From NCBI GenBank assembly GCA_009823505.1, contig VZQC01001071.1, forward strand, positions 631,679 to 695,678: 64,000 nt of DNA, given 5' to 3'. The notes under the pieces were generated by a model, which worked only from the letters and a program-made list of their open reading frames with translations, ran no database searches and had not been told where the DNA came from. Position numbers and translations under genes: made by a program. This DNA is from Rhizomys pruinosus. Lineage: Eukaryota; Chordata; Mammalia; Rodentia; Spalacidae. This document shows, piece after piece, positions 1 to 11,613 of this stretch; the first letter of the stretch is position 1, and the number at the start of each line of letters is the position of its first letter.

Positions 1-306
1 TAAACACATTTAGTTAATCATGAGGTCTATTAAGATGGTCACATTATCATCTCTTTCTGCTCCCCATCACCAATGCTGCATCAAGTTTGCTTTCCTGTTC
101 CCACTAAGTCAATGTTTGGTTTTGATATATTAATATAGTAATGTTGAGCATTTCTTAATTTTGACAAACATATTATGATAAGATCCTTACACTGAGAGAA
201 ATTGGATGAGGGGTATAAAAAGCTTTTGCTATCTTTGGAAATGTTCTACGAATGTAAAATCATTCCCTAATTAAAAGTTTATTTTGAAAATCCTGGACTG
301 AAGCAG

Positions 307-497
307 AATGTGGTGGTGCATGCCTTTAATCCCAGGAAGGGGGGCGGGGAGCAGAAGCAGGTGGATTTCCCAGAGTTCAAGGCCAGGTAGGGTTACAGAG
401 TAAGACTCTGCCTCAAATGGGCTGAAAATGTAGCTGGTTTGTGGAACATTGGACCAGCATGCTCAAGAGTGTCAGTTGGATCCCCCATACTGCCAAA
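307..497 (+). mobile_element. Diverged B1 followed by ID-like SINE
   Basis: The first part (to about 415) has the B1 landmarks TGGTGGTGCATGCCTTTAAT and AGTTCAAGGCCAG. The second part (419-497) resembles a tRNA-derived ID element, with GATCCCCCATACTGCC matching its B-box end. Divergence suggests an old insertion. Confidence 0.6.
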
Positions 498-2217
498 GGA
501 TTGATTTAAAAGATGACATTTTTAAATGAAAAAATAAAAAAGAAGTAAGAGTGGACTAGTGAGTAAAGAAAGAGGAATCCATAAAAGAAAAAATCCCATA
601 CGCAGGGAGCGGGTAGAATACAGTGACCTTTCTCTCCTCTCTTTGCATCCTCCCCATCACTCAAACTGTAAATTGTCCTTGATCTCTTTTTTTTAAGAAG
701 CTCAAAACAGATTAAGAACTATTAATTCTATTTTATTATAATAAAAAAGGGAAAGAAAAGGCTAAAACTCAAAGACTATCACACATCCTGGTCAAAATTA
801 TACATTTGTATATCTCTGACCAGAATCTACACTTTTTTTCCTTTTCTCTAGCTGTAGATTTTGTTTAGATATGCTTGCTTTTTTTCCCTATAACTCACTC
901 TTTCTCTATAACTGAAGCATTCTTCAGTGTAATTACACAAGGAAAGCAGATCAAATTGTGTCAGCCAATCAGTTCTCATGTGGCCCTGATCTGTGTAATG
1001 TCACTGAATAGACCAAAAACTATAAGAAACAGCATGCCAGGGCCTCTGCGCGTGTTGATGAGAAACCTGTGTTGGCAAAAATGTCAAATTCCAAGGTCAG
1101 AAGACTTTGTTAAGCACAATATGACTTGATTTTTTTTATATTCTCCATTCTTATCTTGAATAACTACACAGTTAGAATCATCAGGAATTAATTAGAAGCC
1201 ACTTGTGACATATTTACCAAACAACATGCCTATCTTTCTACCTGGCTTAGAATCCCAGATTCACGGTTGTCACTGTGTATTCACTGTCACTTCCAAAGAT
1301 GCTTCCCCCAGACAGTGTGTCTCTTCCCCCACTGTTGCACTTTGTGTGCTCCATAAGCTTGGGGTGATGTTAGTGCTGCCAACAGTCATACAACTCAGTG
1401 AAGATCCCTGGTCTTCAGTGGAAGTGATGAGCCTATCTTTGACCCAGGAGAGAGAACTCCAGTGCCCCTTGGAACAAAACTTCATTTGTTCTTAGCTTTC
1501 ATCGTCAGTGGTAGTCTCCTATGTTACCTTGGTCTTACACATATTGGAACTGCCACTGTCTGTAGATTTATGCTGTCTGAACATATAAGACCTTAGCCTA
1601 GTGCTTCTCAACTCTGTTATTACAGAAGCAGTCCTTCGGCTCTTAATATGTGTCCCTCTGGTCCTAATTCATTTCCACAATCTCAAAGCCAGGAAATAAG
1701 AAAGCAAAGGGCAGCCCAGCCACACAGTATGTCTCCTTCACTCAGAATGGAGCTCTGATAATATCAGATGAATCACAGCGTGAAACTATGTTGAAAACAA
1801 AACCCATAGAGCAGTTTAAGCTTAAGAGAAGCACAGCTCTGGCTTACCTTTGAAAAGAAACATTATTTTATGAAAGGAAAATCCAAGCTCTCATTCAAAA
1901 TTATTTTATGGTGATTGCTTTTGAAACAGAGCATCAGAATTATGAATGTTGAACAGAGCCACAAAGAGGCACTTGTTGGGTGAAGGAAAAAAGCTTGTTC
2001 AATAATATAGGTTTTCAATACCAGGCTTTGCATCTGAGGCTTGATGCTTCACAGATAATCTTGTCTCAGCCCTGCCAGAGTGAATGGACTGGCCTGCAGA
2101 GGTGCTAGCAAGTTTTTCTGCTATGTAACTAATAACAAGCTTCATGCAGTAATCCTTATTAATGCTCATTATTTAAGAGTATGCAGTAGGCTCAAATGAT
2201 GTTATTCCTCAGGGAGA

Positions 2218-2219
<2 letters not shown>
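498..2219. other. Intronic sequence, nothing recognised
   Basis: AT-rich sequence with short chance reading frames only (for example 875-1129 and 1205-1495). No splice-bounded exon, SINE or recognisable family was seen. Confidence 0.6.

Positions 2220-2261
<42 letters not shown>
2220..2261. repeat. (AG)n microsatellite
   Basis: About 21 uninterrupted AG units. Likely length-polymorphic. Confidence 0.97.
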
Positions 2262-2265
<4 letters not shown>

Positions 2266-2300
2266 AAATCAACAGAATCCAGGAAAGGTACATTTTTCTT

Positions 2301-2453
2301 TTTTTCTTTTGGTCTTTTCAAGACAGGGTCTCCCTGTAGCCCCAGCTGGCCTAGAACTTACTCTGTAGACCAGGCTGGCCTTGAACTGACAAAGATCCAC
2401 TTGCGTCTGCCTCCCAAGAATTGAGATTAAAGGCCCGCACCACCACACCCTGC
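2301..2453 (-). mobile_element. B1 SINE with 17-bp target-site duplication
   Basis: Reverse-complement B1: AGACAGGGTCTCCCTGTAGC, then GACCAGGCTGGCCTTGAACT, ending at ATTAAAGGCC. Perfect direct repeats AAAGGTACATTTTTCTT at 2284-2300 and 2454-2470 flank it, marking a well-preserved L1-mediated insertion. Confidence 0.93.
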
Positions 2454-2471
2454 AAAGGTACATTTTTCTTA

Positions 2472-4019
2472 ATGGAACCAATGTTCTCTGAACATTCAGG
2501 AATTCCTGGGTTCCTTGTAGGTATGCAGTGATTTGGAGAGAGGGCAGACTTGAGGAAACCCCGTTTCACTCCTGTTCTTCTCCCGCCTTGCTTGCCCAGA
2601 GTTTCCGCCCCTTTCTAACAAGGTTCGTGATTTAAAAAAAAAGTGAGAGCTAATATTTCATAGGTCAGGTAAACCCGAATTGCTATGGAATTCGTTTTTA
2701 ACCTAATTTGGTAGATAAGTTTGCCACCTTGACATACCAGAAGGTCCTGCATTGCTGTGGATTTCTTTATGCAACTATCCCAGGTTGTCAAGGCAACCAA
2801 CTCTGCTGTTTTCTCCCCTCTGGAAGACAATTTCCACCATTGCTAACCTTAAATCATCATCCATTATAAAACTTAGGGTCAAATATGTTTCCTCTATGCA
2901 AAAAAAAACTGTCGCTTTTTATGAGACATTGTGTTGTTACAATAAAAGAATTTGACTTGAGGGATGAACTGTATATTAAAGCATTAAAGTTAAACTAATC
3001 CAATAATGTTTTTATCTTGTCTCTTCATTCCCGGGAGATGTGAGGTGGTTTACCACAGGCAGTTGTATGTTTTAGAAGCCGCTCTGTGTCTCTGTTCATA
3101 CATTTTGTTTAATTTCTATGTAAATTGGTTGCAATCAGTAGCTTTCTCCTGGTTTGCGAAATTAAACTGCTGAAAAGACAAAGTACTTTCTGACATTAAC
3201 ATTAACTACCTGTTCCAAATCTATCCCCCCTTTAAGAGTCAAAACTCACTTTCAAGAGTTCCTTTCCATGTAAAGTCACTTTGCAATTCTCTGAGAACAG
3301 ACTCACGCTGGAATTTAAAGAGAAAAAAGGTGTTTCTCCAGAGACCTGAGTAGTAGTGTGTTTATTTTAAAGGAAAATCCAAATGGAATGAGATGAAAAC
3401 ATGCTTGGTGCTTTTGTTAGTTTCCTGTTAAGAGAAAATGTGGATTTGGTTAAGATTTTTACTGAGGTCTGAAGAAGTAATGACTTCTTAGACCTGAATC
3501 TCCACAATGCACCTCACTGGATATATTCTACTTGCACAATAATTTCAAGAAATTCTTCATTCTTAGTCAACCATTGGTCTCAATTTCCAGTTAAGTGCTT
3601 AAATATCTATAAGGCTTCCTTCCCCTTACTTTTATGCTTGGAAGTTGATTACATAAAAGGCAGTCATGAGTCATTTCACAACTCCCTGAGGTTTCAGAAC
3701 ATAAACACGTGGCTTTAAATGAAGTTTCTATATGAGAACTAGTGGGTTGGAGCCTTTTCATGATGTACAGGACACTTGCCTGAACTGCTATTCTATTTTC
3801 AAGAATCCAAAGAATTTTATCCACAAAACCTGGTAGAAATTATCCTATCCACTTGTGGAGGACTGGCTTCTTTTGTCTTTGCATTACTAGGATTCCACAA
3901 ATGAGTCTTTAAATGTGAGTCAGTCTTCCAGGGCTTTTCCGTTGCCTTTCGGCCCTCTCCTGGTTCAAAAATTGTCACTACTCTATCACAATGCATAAAG
4001 ACTTTAACCTCCTCTACTG
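2472..4019. other. Intronic sequence, nothing recognised
   Basis: Mostly unique AT-rich sequence with small chance ORFs on both strands. No repeat or exon could be supported. Confidence 0.55.
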
Positions 4020-4365
4020 CAGTTATTTTTCCTGTTGCTGAAATGTTAGGAGGGAGGGGTTCATTTTGGCTCACGATTCAAGCGTCTAGTCCACCATGAC
4101 AGGGAAGCCAGAAGCCCTGGCATCAGGAACTAGACAAGCCGGTCAGTCACATACATGACGAGAAAGTGACAGGTAGTCATCTCACATAGCTTTCTCCGTT
4201 GTGTGCAGTGCAGGAACCACGCCCTGTGAATGGTGCTGCCTTCCTTTATGGCAGGTCTTCCCACCTCAATTAACCTAAACAAAAATCCCTTACGGGCATG
4301 CGCAAAGTGTCTACATGATTCTGAATCTTGATAAGCTGACAATCAATGCTAACCTTCACACCTGT
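4020..4365 (+). mobile_element. URR1-like rodent interspersed repeat
   Basis: Shares blocks with other copies in this window: a CTGTTGCTG start, GGTTCATTTTGGCTCA, CACCTCAATTAACCTAA and an AATCCCTTACGGGCATG-like end. The layout fits the nonautonomous hAT-type rodent repeat I know as URR1. The family name is from memory and uncertain. Confidence 0.5.
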
Positions 4366-4819
4366 ACACAGAAACCCATCTCAAAACATTAAGTGAATGG
4401 TTGAGGAGATTGTGGTAACAGTAAAGAAAAATCATAAGGCAACTGTGAGGAAGATGTGCACCTGTGTCCTCTCCGTCCTTAGAAGGAAACAGTAATCTTT
4501 CTCCAAAGCCTCTAGCAGCCAAAACAAGGGTGAATTAAATAATTTGCAAATCTTTATCCTTACATCTGTGCTTGGAAGCATTTATACAAACATAAAGAAT
4601 ATAAGGTCGCTGAGATGCTAAGGGGAAGTTCCACCTCAGATATGATTAAGAAAATTCAGTAGAAAACAAGACTATTTACAGTAATAACAGTAAACAAGAA
4701 TGATTAAATTAATGGCTACCATCATCTAGCAGAAGTTACTGATTGCTAACCAATGTGTGCACTGTGATTTGTAGTATCCACAGCCCCCATTTAATCTTCC
4801 ACAACATAAATGTTATTTT
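4366..4819. other. Intronic sequence, nothing recognised
   Basis: AT-rich, no supported feature. Confidence 0.5.
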
Positions 4820-4915
4820 TACCTTTATTTTGTTTTTAAATTATGTGTGTACTTGAGTGTGGATAAATATACATATGTGCAGGTACTTAGAGGTGCCAAA
4901 AGGAGGTTTTCTTCC
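4820..4915 (-). mobile_element. B3/B2-type SINE fragment
   Basis: Reverse-complement 3' half: TTATGTGTGTACTTGAGTGT, GTGCAGGTACTTAGAGG, then the diverged CCAAAAGGAGG. The 5' half is missing. Confidence 0.5.
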
Positions 4916-4935
4916 CCTTTAAAGATTTTCTTTAA

Positions 4936-5081
4936 AAAGTCAGGTTCAGGAACACACAACTATAATCACACCATGTGGGAAGCTGAGTCAGGAGACTGAG
5001 CTTGAGGCTTGCCTGGGCTACCTGCATAGGGAGACCTTGTCTCAAAATAATAAAATAAAATAAAATAAAATAAAATAAAAT
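4936..5081 (+). mobile_element. Old B1-related SINE with (TAAAA)n tail
   Basis: Diverged B1 landmarks (GAAGCTGAGTCAGGAGACTG, GGGAGACCTTGTCTCAAAAT). Its tail has become an (AAAAT)n simple repeat at about 5045-5081. Confidence 0.65.
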
Positions 5082-5695
5082 AGAGCCAATAGTGTCAGGT
5101 GGAAACAGACAGCACTGTGCATGTGATATCGTCAGTCATTTTGACAGTTTCAGTAGACTAATGTTTCTGATAGCTTATTTCAAAGCTTAGAGGATCAACA
5201 GAGGATGAGAAACTGACATTCAGGGACTAGTAGAATATGCTTCCCAAAATGCTGCCTCTGAAGCAGGTGCAAGCCAGCATTTTCAAGTGGAGCAGAGAAC
5301 AAAGGGGTGGATGCTTTACTGAGATAAACACAAAACAGGCCTCAAAATCATTAAGAGTAGCAGCCAATAGAGAAAATATAGTAGGAAATAAGGAAAAAGC
5401 TCACAAAAGCATGCAGATAGTAGACACATATACAATTCTACCTTATTAGGAATCTAAACAATGAAAAACTGAAATAGTCCTGTCAGTTTTATCCTCTTAT
5501 AAAGGCATTTAAACCAATCTCATAGAAAAATGACTTGGTGTCACTTTCTTGGAGGGCAGTTGGGGGGATGCATGTGTGAAGTCTAAAATGTGCATATAAT
5601 TTGTGACTAAAATTTAACCCCCAAGAATTTATACTATGTGAAGATGTGTACAATATTTGAATTTTTATTTTACTTATTTTTCTTAAAAATGTTCC
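5082..5695. other. Intronic sequence, nothing recognised
   Basis: No exon or repeat supported; one chance ORF at 5237-5449. Confidence 0.5.
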
Positions 5696-5860
5696 ATATT
5701 TTGAGAGCTTGTCTCAAAAAACCTCACACGTACAGAGAACAAGCTAGCTAGCATCTGCTGCTAAGCCTGATGCCCCAAGACCTCCATTACACAGACCATG
5801 GTAGATATGTGCCTACACACATACATATACTCACGCATTAAATAAATTAATAAAATGTAA
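5696..5860 (+). mobile_element. tRNA-derived SINE 3' fragment
   Basis: CAAGACCTCCATTACACAGA and the CATACATATACTCACGCATT plus AATAAATTAATAAAA tail resemble the 3' part of RSINE1/B4-class elements. Heavily diverged. Confidence 0.4.
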
Positions 5861-6530
5861 AACACATGCAAAAGAACCTTCCATATTTTATTATTGTGTG
5901 ATCAGTGATACATTTGCTATTGTTAAAGTGTCTTATGTTATATTAATATTGTTGAATGGAAAACATTCTTTAACTGAATTTTAAAATTCTTTAACTGAAT
6001 TTTATTCGGCATATTTAAGTTACACAACATATGAGATGCATACAGGTAGGAAGATGGTTACTCTGATTAAACAAATTTGCATCTCATCACCTCACACAGT
6101 TTCCCTTTTGTTATGAGCACATGACAAAAACAGCTATAACCTGCTCAGCAATCAATAATACATTCCCCTGTCACTCACTACCTTCCTTATGTTTGGCATC
6201 CTTATTCTAGATGCTGTGATGGGTTATAACTGAAGGAACAGCCTTGGTGTGACTGAGAACAAGCTTAACTGTAGGCAAAATACTGTCTGTTTTGCAGACT
6301 GACTGAAATGCTTATGGTAAAGTCAGTCACTGAAAGGGCCTTCCAAATGAATGCTACAACAGTTTTTCTATTGCTTTTTCTTAGAGTTTAAACTGAAAAA
6401 AAAAAAGACACTATATATTTAGGGACCAAGCATTCTTTACACAATGCTTATTTGCATTTCAGATTCTGTTGAGATACAATAACATTTAAATGTTATTTTA
6501 CAGCTCTCTGAATCATTAGGGGGCTTTATT
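5861..6530. other. Intronic sequence with a short local duplication
   Basis: The phrase ATTCTTTAACTGAATTTTA occurs twice in tandem near 5966-6005. Otherwise nothing recognised. Confidence 0.55.
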
Positions 6531-6938
6531 TACTTGTTTATTCATTTATTTTTATTTTACATGTATGAGTATTTTGCATGCATGTATGCTAAGTGCACAG
6601 GAGTTGTACAATGCCCATAGAGGCCAGAAGAGGGTATTGGTTCTCCTGGTACTGGAGTTACAGGTGGTTGTTAGCCACCATTCTTTTAATACTTTTTTTT
6701 ATATTTATATTTTTGAGACAGGGTCTCCTTGCAGCCCCAGCTGGCCTGAAAGTCACTCTGTAGACCATGCTGGCCCTGAACTCACAAGAGATCTGCCTGC
6801 CTCTGCCTCCTGAGTGCTGAGATTAAAGGTGTGCACCACCACACCCGGCATAGCCACTATTCTTGTAGTGGGAACAGAATCTGGATCCTCTGCAAGAGCA
6901 GACACTGCTCCTCACCACGGAGCCTACTCTCCAGCCCC
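6531..6938 (-). mobile_element. B3/B2-type SINE split by a B1
   Basis: The 3' portion (6531-6687) has GCCAGAAGAGGG and ACTGGAGTTACAGGTGG. The 5' portion (6851-6938) has GGATCCTCTGCAAGAGCAG and ACTCTCCAGCCCCA. A B1 lies between them. Confidence 0.85.
6688..6850 (-). mobile_element. B1 SINE nested in a B3
   Basis: Full reverse-complement B1 (TTTTTGAGACAGGGTCTCCT to CACCACACCCGGCA). The imperfect duplication TAGCCACCATTCTTTT (6672-6687) and TAGCCACTATTCTTGT (6851-6866) shows it jumped into the older B3. Confidence 0.88.
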
Positions 6939-7344
6939 ACAATAATTGAATTTTTGACACAGTTTTTTTTTCTGTACCAAAGAGCATCAAAATGTGAAAA
7001 TTCATAGCATGTTCTATAAAGAAACAGAAGAAATTTTGTATGACTTTGAGATAAGAAAATATATGACTACAAACCAAGAGAATATTCCAATAATGAGCAA
7101 GAAAAATATTTATTTTGAAAAGCATTGACTTAAATGGTATTTATTTATTTATAGATGACAGGATTATGTAAAAATAAATAACAAATAAAAATTTTAAAAG
7201 AATGTGATGAAATCTACCAAAAATGCTACTAGGACTAATAGGTGGATTTACCAAGATTTCCAGATACAAACTCAATATATAAATTTCAAATGTGCTTCTG
7301 TATACAGCAACCAAAGTATTGTAAAGTGTAACCTAAAAGTAAGA

Positions 7345-7466
7345 CAAAGACAAACATGGTGGTGCATGTCTGTTAACCTATGCCTCAGGAGCCCAAGGCA
7401 GGATGATTGCCACAAGTTCAGGGCCAGCTGGGACTGCATAATGGGATCCTGTCTCAAAAAAAAGTA
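7345..7466 (+). mobile_element. Old B1-related SINE inside the old L1
   Basis: CATGGTGGTGCATGTCTGTT, CCCAAGGCAGGATGATTGCC and GGATCCTGTCTCAAAAAA give a diverged B1 with A-tail. Confidence 0.75.
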
Positions 7467-8049
7467 AAAGAAACATAAGAATAAATAATAAATAAATGTA
7501 AAACATCCCACTTTTCAGTAGCATTTCAATGACTAAATACTCAGGGATGAAAAGAGTAGAAGAGGCACAAGACTTATACATTGAAATAATTAAACATTAC
7601 TGAGATAAAGACATAAATAAGTAAAGAGATGCACTATGTTCATGCAGTGGAGTCATCCATATGGTGAAGAGGATAAATCTACTCCCCAAGTTGATCTACA
7701 AATTCAACTCATACTGATAAAATATCTGTAAAGAATTTTTAACTAAATCGCTGAGCTAATCATGAACTTTATATGAAAGGCAAAGAATCTAGGATATTAA
7801 AACAAGTTTGAAAGTAACATGTTATTTAAAAGTATTATAAGGCTACAGGAATCAAGGCATATAGAACAGTTGTCAAGACTAGTAAATAAATCAATGGACC
7901 AAATATGAGAGTCTAGAAATACACTCACATGTATACAGTCTATTGGTTTTCAAACTTGACGGTCTAGAAATAGACTCACACATTTACAGTCAATTGATTT
8001 TTTTAACAAATATACAAAAATAAAAGCAATTCAATAAGGAAGGAAGGGA

Positions 8050-8343
8050 AGGAGCTGGATCTGGGAAGACTTGGGGGGAGGGCAGATATGATGTAAATAC
8101 ATTGTACTCATGGATTATCACTTATAGCTAAAAATGAAAAAAAAACTGAGAGAAAGATGCAGGACAGTTATGGCAGAATGCATGATCTGGGATGGGGTGG
8201 GGGTGAGGGGGGGAGGGAAAGGGAAATAAGCCTGAACTGAATTGGAAAAAAATGTATGAAATGCACAAAGCATCAATAAAAACTAATTTAAAAAAAAAAA
8301 GAAATTCTCAAAGAACTAATAAAAATGAAAAAGTTTAAAAAGA
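8050..8343 (+). mobile_element. L1 3'-UTR-like fragment
   Basis: The G-rich tract GGGATGGGGTGGGGGTGAGG follows GCAGAATGCATGATCTGGG, and the segment ends in CATCAATAAAAACTAA plus an A-run. The same landmarks close the L1 at 33847-33907, and the tail type recurs at 37846 and 54990. Confidence 0.6.
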
Positions 8344-8369
8344 CTGCTATTTGTTTGTTTATTTATCTA

Positions 8370-8493
8370 TTTGATTTTTTGAGACAGGGTTTCCCTGTAG
8401 CTCCAGCTGTCCTAGAACTTACTTTGTAGACCAGTTGACCTTGAACTCTGCCTCCTGAGTGCTGGGATTAAAGGTATGTGCCACCATGCCTAA
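8370..8493 (-). mobile_element. B1 SINE, internally shortened
   Basis: Reverse-complement B1 (TTTTGAGACAGGGTTTCCCT to GTGCCACCATGCC) lacking the middle segment between GACCTTGAACT and CTGCCTCCTGAG. Confidence 0.85.
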
Positions 8494-8675
8494 TGGGGAA
8501 AAGTAAAGTGTGATCCAGATCTTACTCTACATAAAAAAATTTTGCACAAAATGTGTCCAATTCATACAAAACCTAAAACCATAACACTTCCACAGGGAAA
8601 CACAAGAGAGCACCTTCATGATTTTATGTTGGGCAAAGTTTTTTTTAGCAAACAAGAACAACAACCACAAAAAAA

Positions 8676-8975
8676 TCCGGGCTGGAAAGATGGATCGCTG
8701 AGTAAGAGTGCTTGCTCTGCAAAGATGAGGACCTGAGTTTTAATCCTGCACCCTCATAAAAAACCACATATGGCTGTGTGCCTATAACTCCACCATTTGG
8801 GGGGGGGGCGGCAGGTGCAGAGACAGGGGCATCCTGGGATCCAGGCCAGGCAAACAAGACAAAATGGTGAGCCTGTAGCTCATTAAGAGATACTCTCTCA
8901 TGGGAATAAGGCAATCATAATGCCACTGCTATCCTGCTCAGTGTGCAACGAACACCCATACACTATGGTGTATAT
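8676..8975 (+). mobile_element. RSINE1/B4-type SINE
   Basis: tRNA-like head GGGCTGGAAAGATGGATCGC, then an RSINE1-like body (GGTGCAGAGACAGGGGCATC, GGTGAGCCTGTAGCTCATTA). Confidence 0.6.
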
Positions 8976-9161
8976 GCAACACATATGAAAGATTCTGTCA
9001 CAAAAGGAAAACAGAAAAAAGTCCATAAAACATCCACTTGCTATATTTGACTTGGCCAAAACTGAAAGCACCTTCTCTTCAAGAGTTAGTACGACAATGA
9101 AATTACAAGCCATGTATTGAGAAAAAATATTACTAAACTATACAACTGATACAGAATTTCT

Positions 9162-9233
9162 TTTTTTTTCTTTCTTTTGTGGTTCTTAGCCTCCATGCCT
9201 CCACCTTTAACGGCGGCACTATCCCCACAGCAT
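9162..9233 (-). mobile_element. 72-bp retro-inserted fragment with A-tail
   Basis: A T-rich start (the A-tail on the - strand) is followed by about 55 bp. The 9-bp repeats AGAATTTCT at 9153-9161 and 9234-9242 flank it. On the - strand it ends GCATGGAGGCTAAGAACC before the A-tail, resembling the interior of the local B2 consensus (CATGGTGGCTAAGAACC). Confidence 0.5.
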
Positions 9234-9600
9234 AGAATTTCTATCTCATATAAAGAAATCTGGATGTTTAACAATAAAAGAACAATCCAATAGGTAAGGA
9301 TTGGCAAGAAATTTTAATGGACATGTCACCAAAGGAGATACACATTTTCAAATAGTCACATAAAAGGATGTCAACATAAATTGCCTGATAAGTTCACATT
9401 GGAACCAAATAATCACCATGCATGCCTATTAGAGCAACTGGCATTGACAGAACTGATAATGACAAGAGTGAGGGAGGAAGTGAGACTGTGATCCTTGCAG
9501 AACACTAGTGAGAATAGAAAAAGTTATTTATGCAACAGAAATCAAACCATATGTCCACACACAAACATAAGCATGAGTCCTTATAGAAGCCTTATTTTAT

Positions 9601-9755
9601 TTATATTTTTGGGGGTTGTCTTTTTGAGACAGGGTCTCCCTTTAGTCCCATCTGGCCTGGAGCTCACTATGTAGACCAGGCTAGCCTTGAACACACAGAG
9701 ATCTGACTGCCTCCCAAGTGCTGAGATTAAACACTTGGGCTACCATGCCTGGCCC
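9601..9755 (-). mobile_element. B1 SINE with 15-bp target-site duplication
   Basis: Reverse-complement B1 (TTTTTGAGACAGGGTCTCCC to CTACCATGCCTGGC). Perfect flanking repeats AGAAGCCTTATTTTA at 9585-9599 and 9756-9770, inserted in the old L1. Confidence 0.92.
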
Positions 9756-9989
9756 AGAAGCCTTATTTTAAATAGCTCCAAATAGGGTGTGAAAGAGGTG
9801 TTCAAAAGATGAATGAATAAAGAAATCATGGCATTGTTCCATAATGCAGTACTTTAGCAAAAAGTGGATTCTGCTAGACACAACATGGAAAAATCTCAAA
9901 GTAATGTTTCTGGGTGAAAGAAGGCAGAAATAGGAACATATAGGATGTCATTCTATTTACGTGACAAAGCATGACAAAGCATAGCATTG

Positions 9990-10112
9990 ATTACTGGCCC
10001 TACCTGCTTATGCCTGTAATCTCAACACTCAGGATGGTGAGCCATGAGATCACTGTGAGTTCAAGACTAGCCTGGACTACAGCGTGAGATATTATCTCAA
10101 AAACAAACAATG
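9990..10112 (+). mobile_element. Old B1-related SINE
   Basis: TGCCTGTAATCTCAACACTC, GTGAGTTCAAGACTAGCCTG and ATTATCTCAAAAACAAACAA. Confidence 0.7.
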
Positions 10113-10950
10113 AGCATAACATTGATAAAGACTACCAAGGAGAAGCAGGAAATCTTAGGCCCACAGGCAGATCCAGCCTGTGCCCCTTGGGTCACATATG
10201 CCCCAAGAGAGCTATGAATGTGGCCCATCACAAAATTATAAACTTGCTTAAAACATTGAATGTTTTCTCTTGTAACTCAATTATATGCTTCTCTGGTATG
10301 AAGTTTGTAGGTTGGGCAAGGTTTCACAAGTTTATGGACAGTTCAAAATTAGAAATTTTTACACTTCAAATATGCTTAGTACTTATTACAATTCTATCTT
10401 CATAAAGCTGTTTTTTAAACTAAGGAGAAATGGGGAGATGGCCCACAATCATTCTCTTCTGTCTTCTTGCCTCTCCTTATTCATGATAAAGCAGAAAATA
10501 TCTCCACAGCCTTCTAGAGGGCCAAAATTGCCCCCCTTCCTGTATGTACAAAGGCCCTGGAGAGCCATAAAAGAGGTTGCTATTCTGACTATGCAGACAG
10601 AAGCATGGTGACATAGAAGGTCACACTCCTGTTAGGGAGTGACTACCCATCCCTCAGCTTCCATCTTACCTACCACTTGATTCAATGATAGCCATATTCC
10701 CTACAGGCCAAGAAAAGAAAAAGAAGAAAAGATAAAGGACAAAAACAGCTCACTAACCCATTTCAGTTACTGGTTTTGACCAGAGTCCATCCTTGTTAGT
10801 CCTTTAAGTTCCTTGCACAAGTGAGAGAAGTAGTATACCTGAGATAAGAAGGCAGAGAAGCAGAGCATGAGGAAGGGACAAGTGGTCTTTGAGAGTGATT
10901 CTGGCCCTGTGTGGCCCCTGTACTTATTATTTAGTGTGCAAAATAGTGAG
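10113..10950. other. Intronic sequence, nothing firmly recognised
   Basis: A stretch around 10195-10320 (GTGGCCCATCACAAAATTAT) may be a remnant of an ancient repeat, but I cannot assign it. No exon. Confidence 0.45.
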
Positions 10951-10975
10951 TTTCACTATATTTTCTTTTTGTGGG

Positions 10976-11145
10976 GGGGTAATTTTGGTTTTGGTTTTGA
11001 TATTTTTGAGGTAGGGCCTCCCTATCATCCCAGCTGGTCTGGAACTCACTTTGTAGACCAGGCTGGCCTTGAACTCAAAGAAATCTGCCTGCCTCTGCCT
11101 CCTGAACACCAGGATTAAAGGTGCATCCTTTAATCCACGCCCGGC
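10976..11145 (-). mobile_element. B1 SINE with a small insertion
   Basis: Reverse-complement B1 (TATTTTTGAGGTAGGGCCTC to CACGCCCGGC). The phrase CCTTTAATCC near its 5' end is extra. Short flanks TTCACTAT(A/G) at 10952 and 11146 are consistent with a duplication. Confidence 0.87.
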
Positions 11146-11600
11146 TTCACTATGATATTATCATACACATATATCATTGTGACTTGAGTATATTCTCCTC
11201 AGAATATTTCCACTATCCATTCTCCTCCCTGTCTTGCTCATTCCTTCCTCTCAATAACACGTATTTGAATCTAGATTCTGTGTATAAAAGAAACGCATTC
11301 TATTTTGTCTTTCCTTTTCCCCATTTCATTATCCTCTCCTGTCCCAGTCCTCCCTCCTTCCTTGGCTCATGGCTTTCAAGGATGTTTCTCAAAGTGCCCC
11401 TTTCTGAGCAATTGACTCTGCTATGCGATCTTGAAATCATCAAGGCTCCGGGTTTCAGTGGTCTGTTCTTGTCTCTCCGTGCTTTGACCTCTTCACAGGT
11501 CAAAGGAACCATTTTTTTCTCCTTTTCAGTTAGCTACTTCCCAGATTTTGCCCACCCCACTTTTCAAGTGCTCCAAAGATACAAAGACACCCAGAATTAC
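11146..11600. other. Intronic sequence, pyrimidine-rich
   Basis: C/T-rich unique sequence. The 244-residue open frame spanning 11121-11855 runs through unique sequence into a SINE and has no coding signature. Confidence 0.5.
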
Positions 11601-11613
11601 AATTCCATTTTAA

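Larger units (their letters stand above)
7200..9985 (+). mobile_element. Old, fragmented L1 (3' part of ORF2)
   Basis: Successive blocks follow L1 ORF2 order. They run from the CCAAAAATGCTACTAGGAC region, through GTCAATTGATTTTTTTAACA, to CATATGTCCACACACAAACA (9549 on) and GTGAAAGAAGGCAGAAATAGG-like 3' text near 9914. Reading frames are destroyed, and B1s (7345, 8370, 9601), an RSINE1-type element (8676) and a short retro-insert (9162) interrupt it. Confidence 0.75.
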
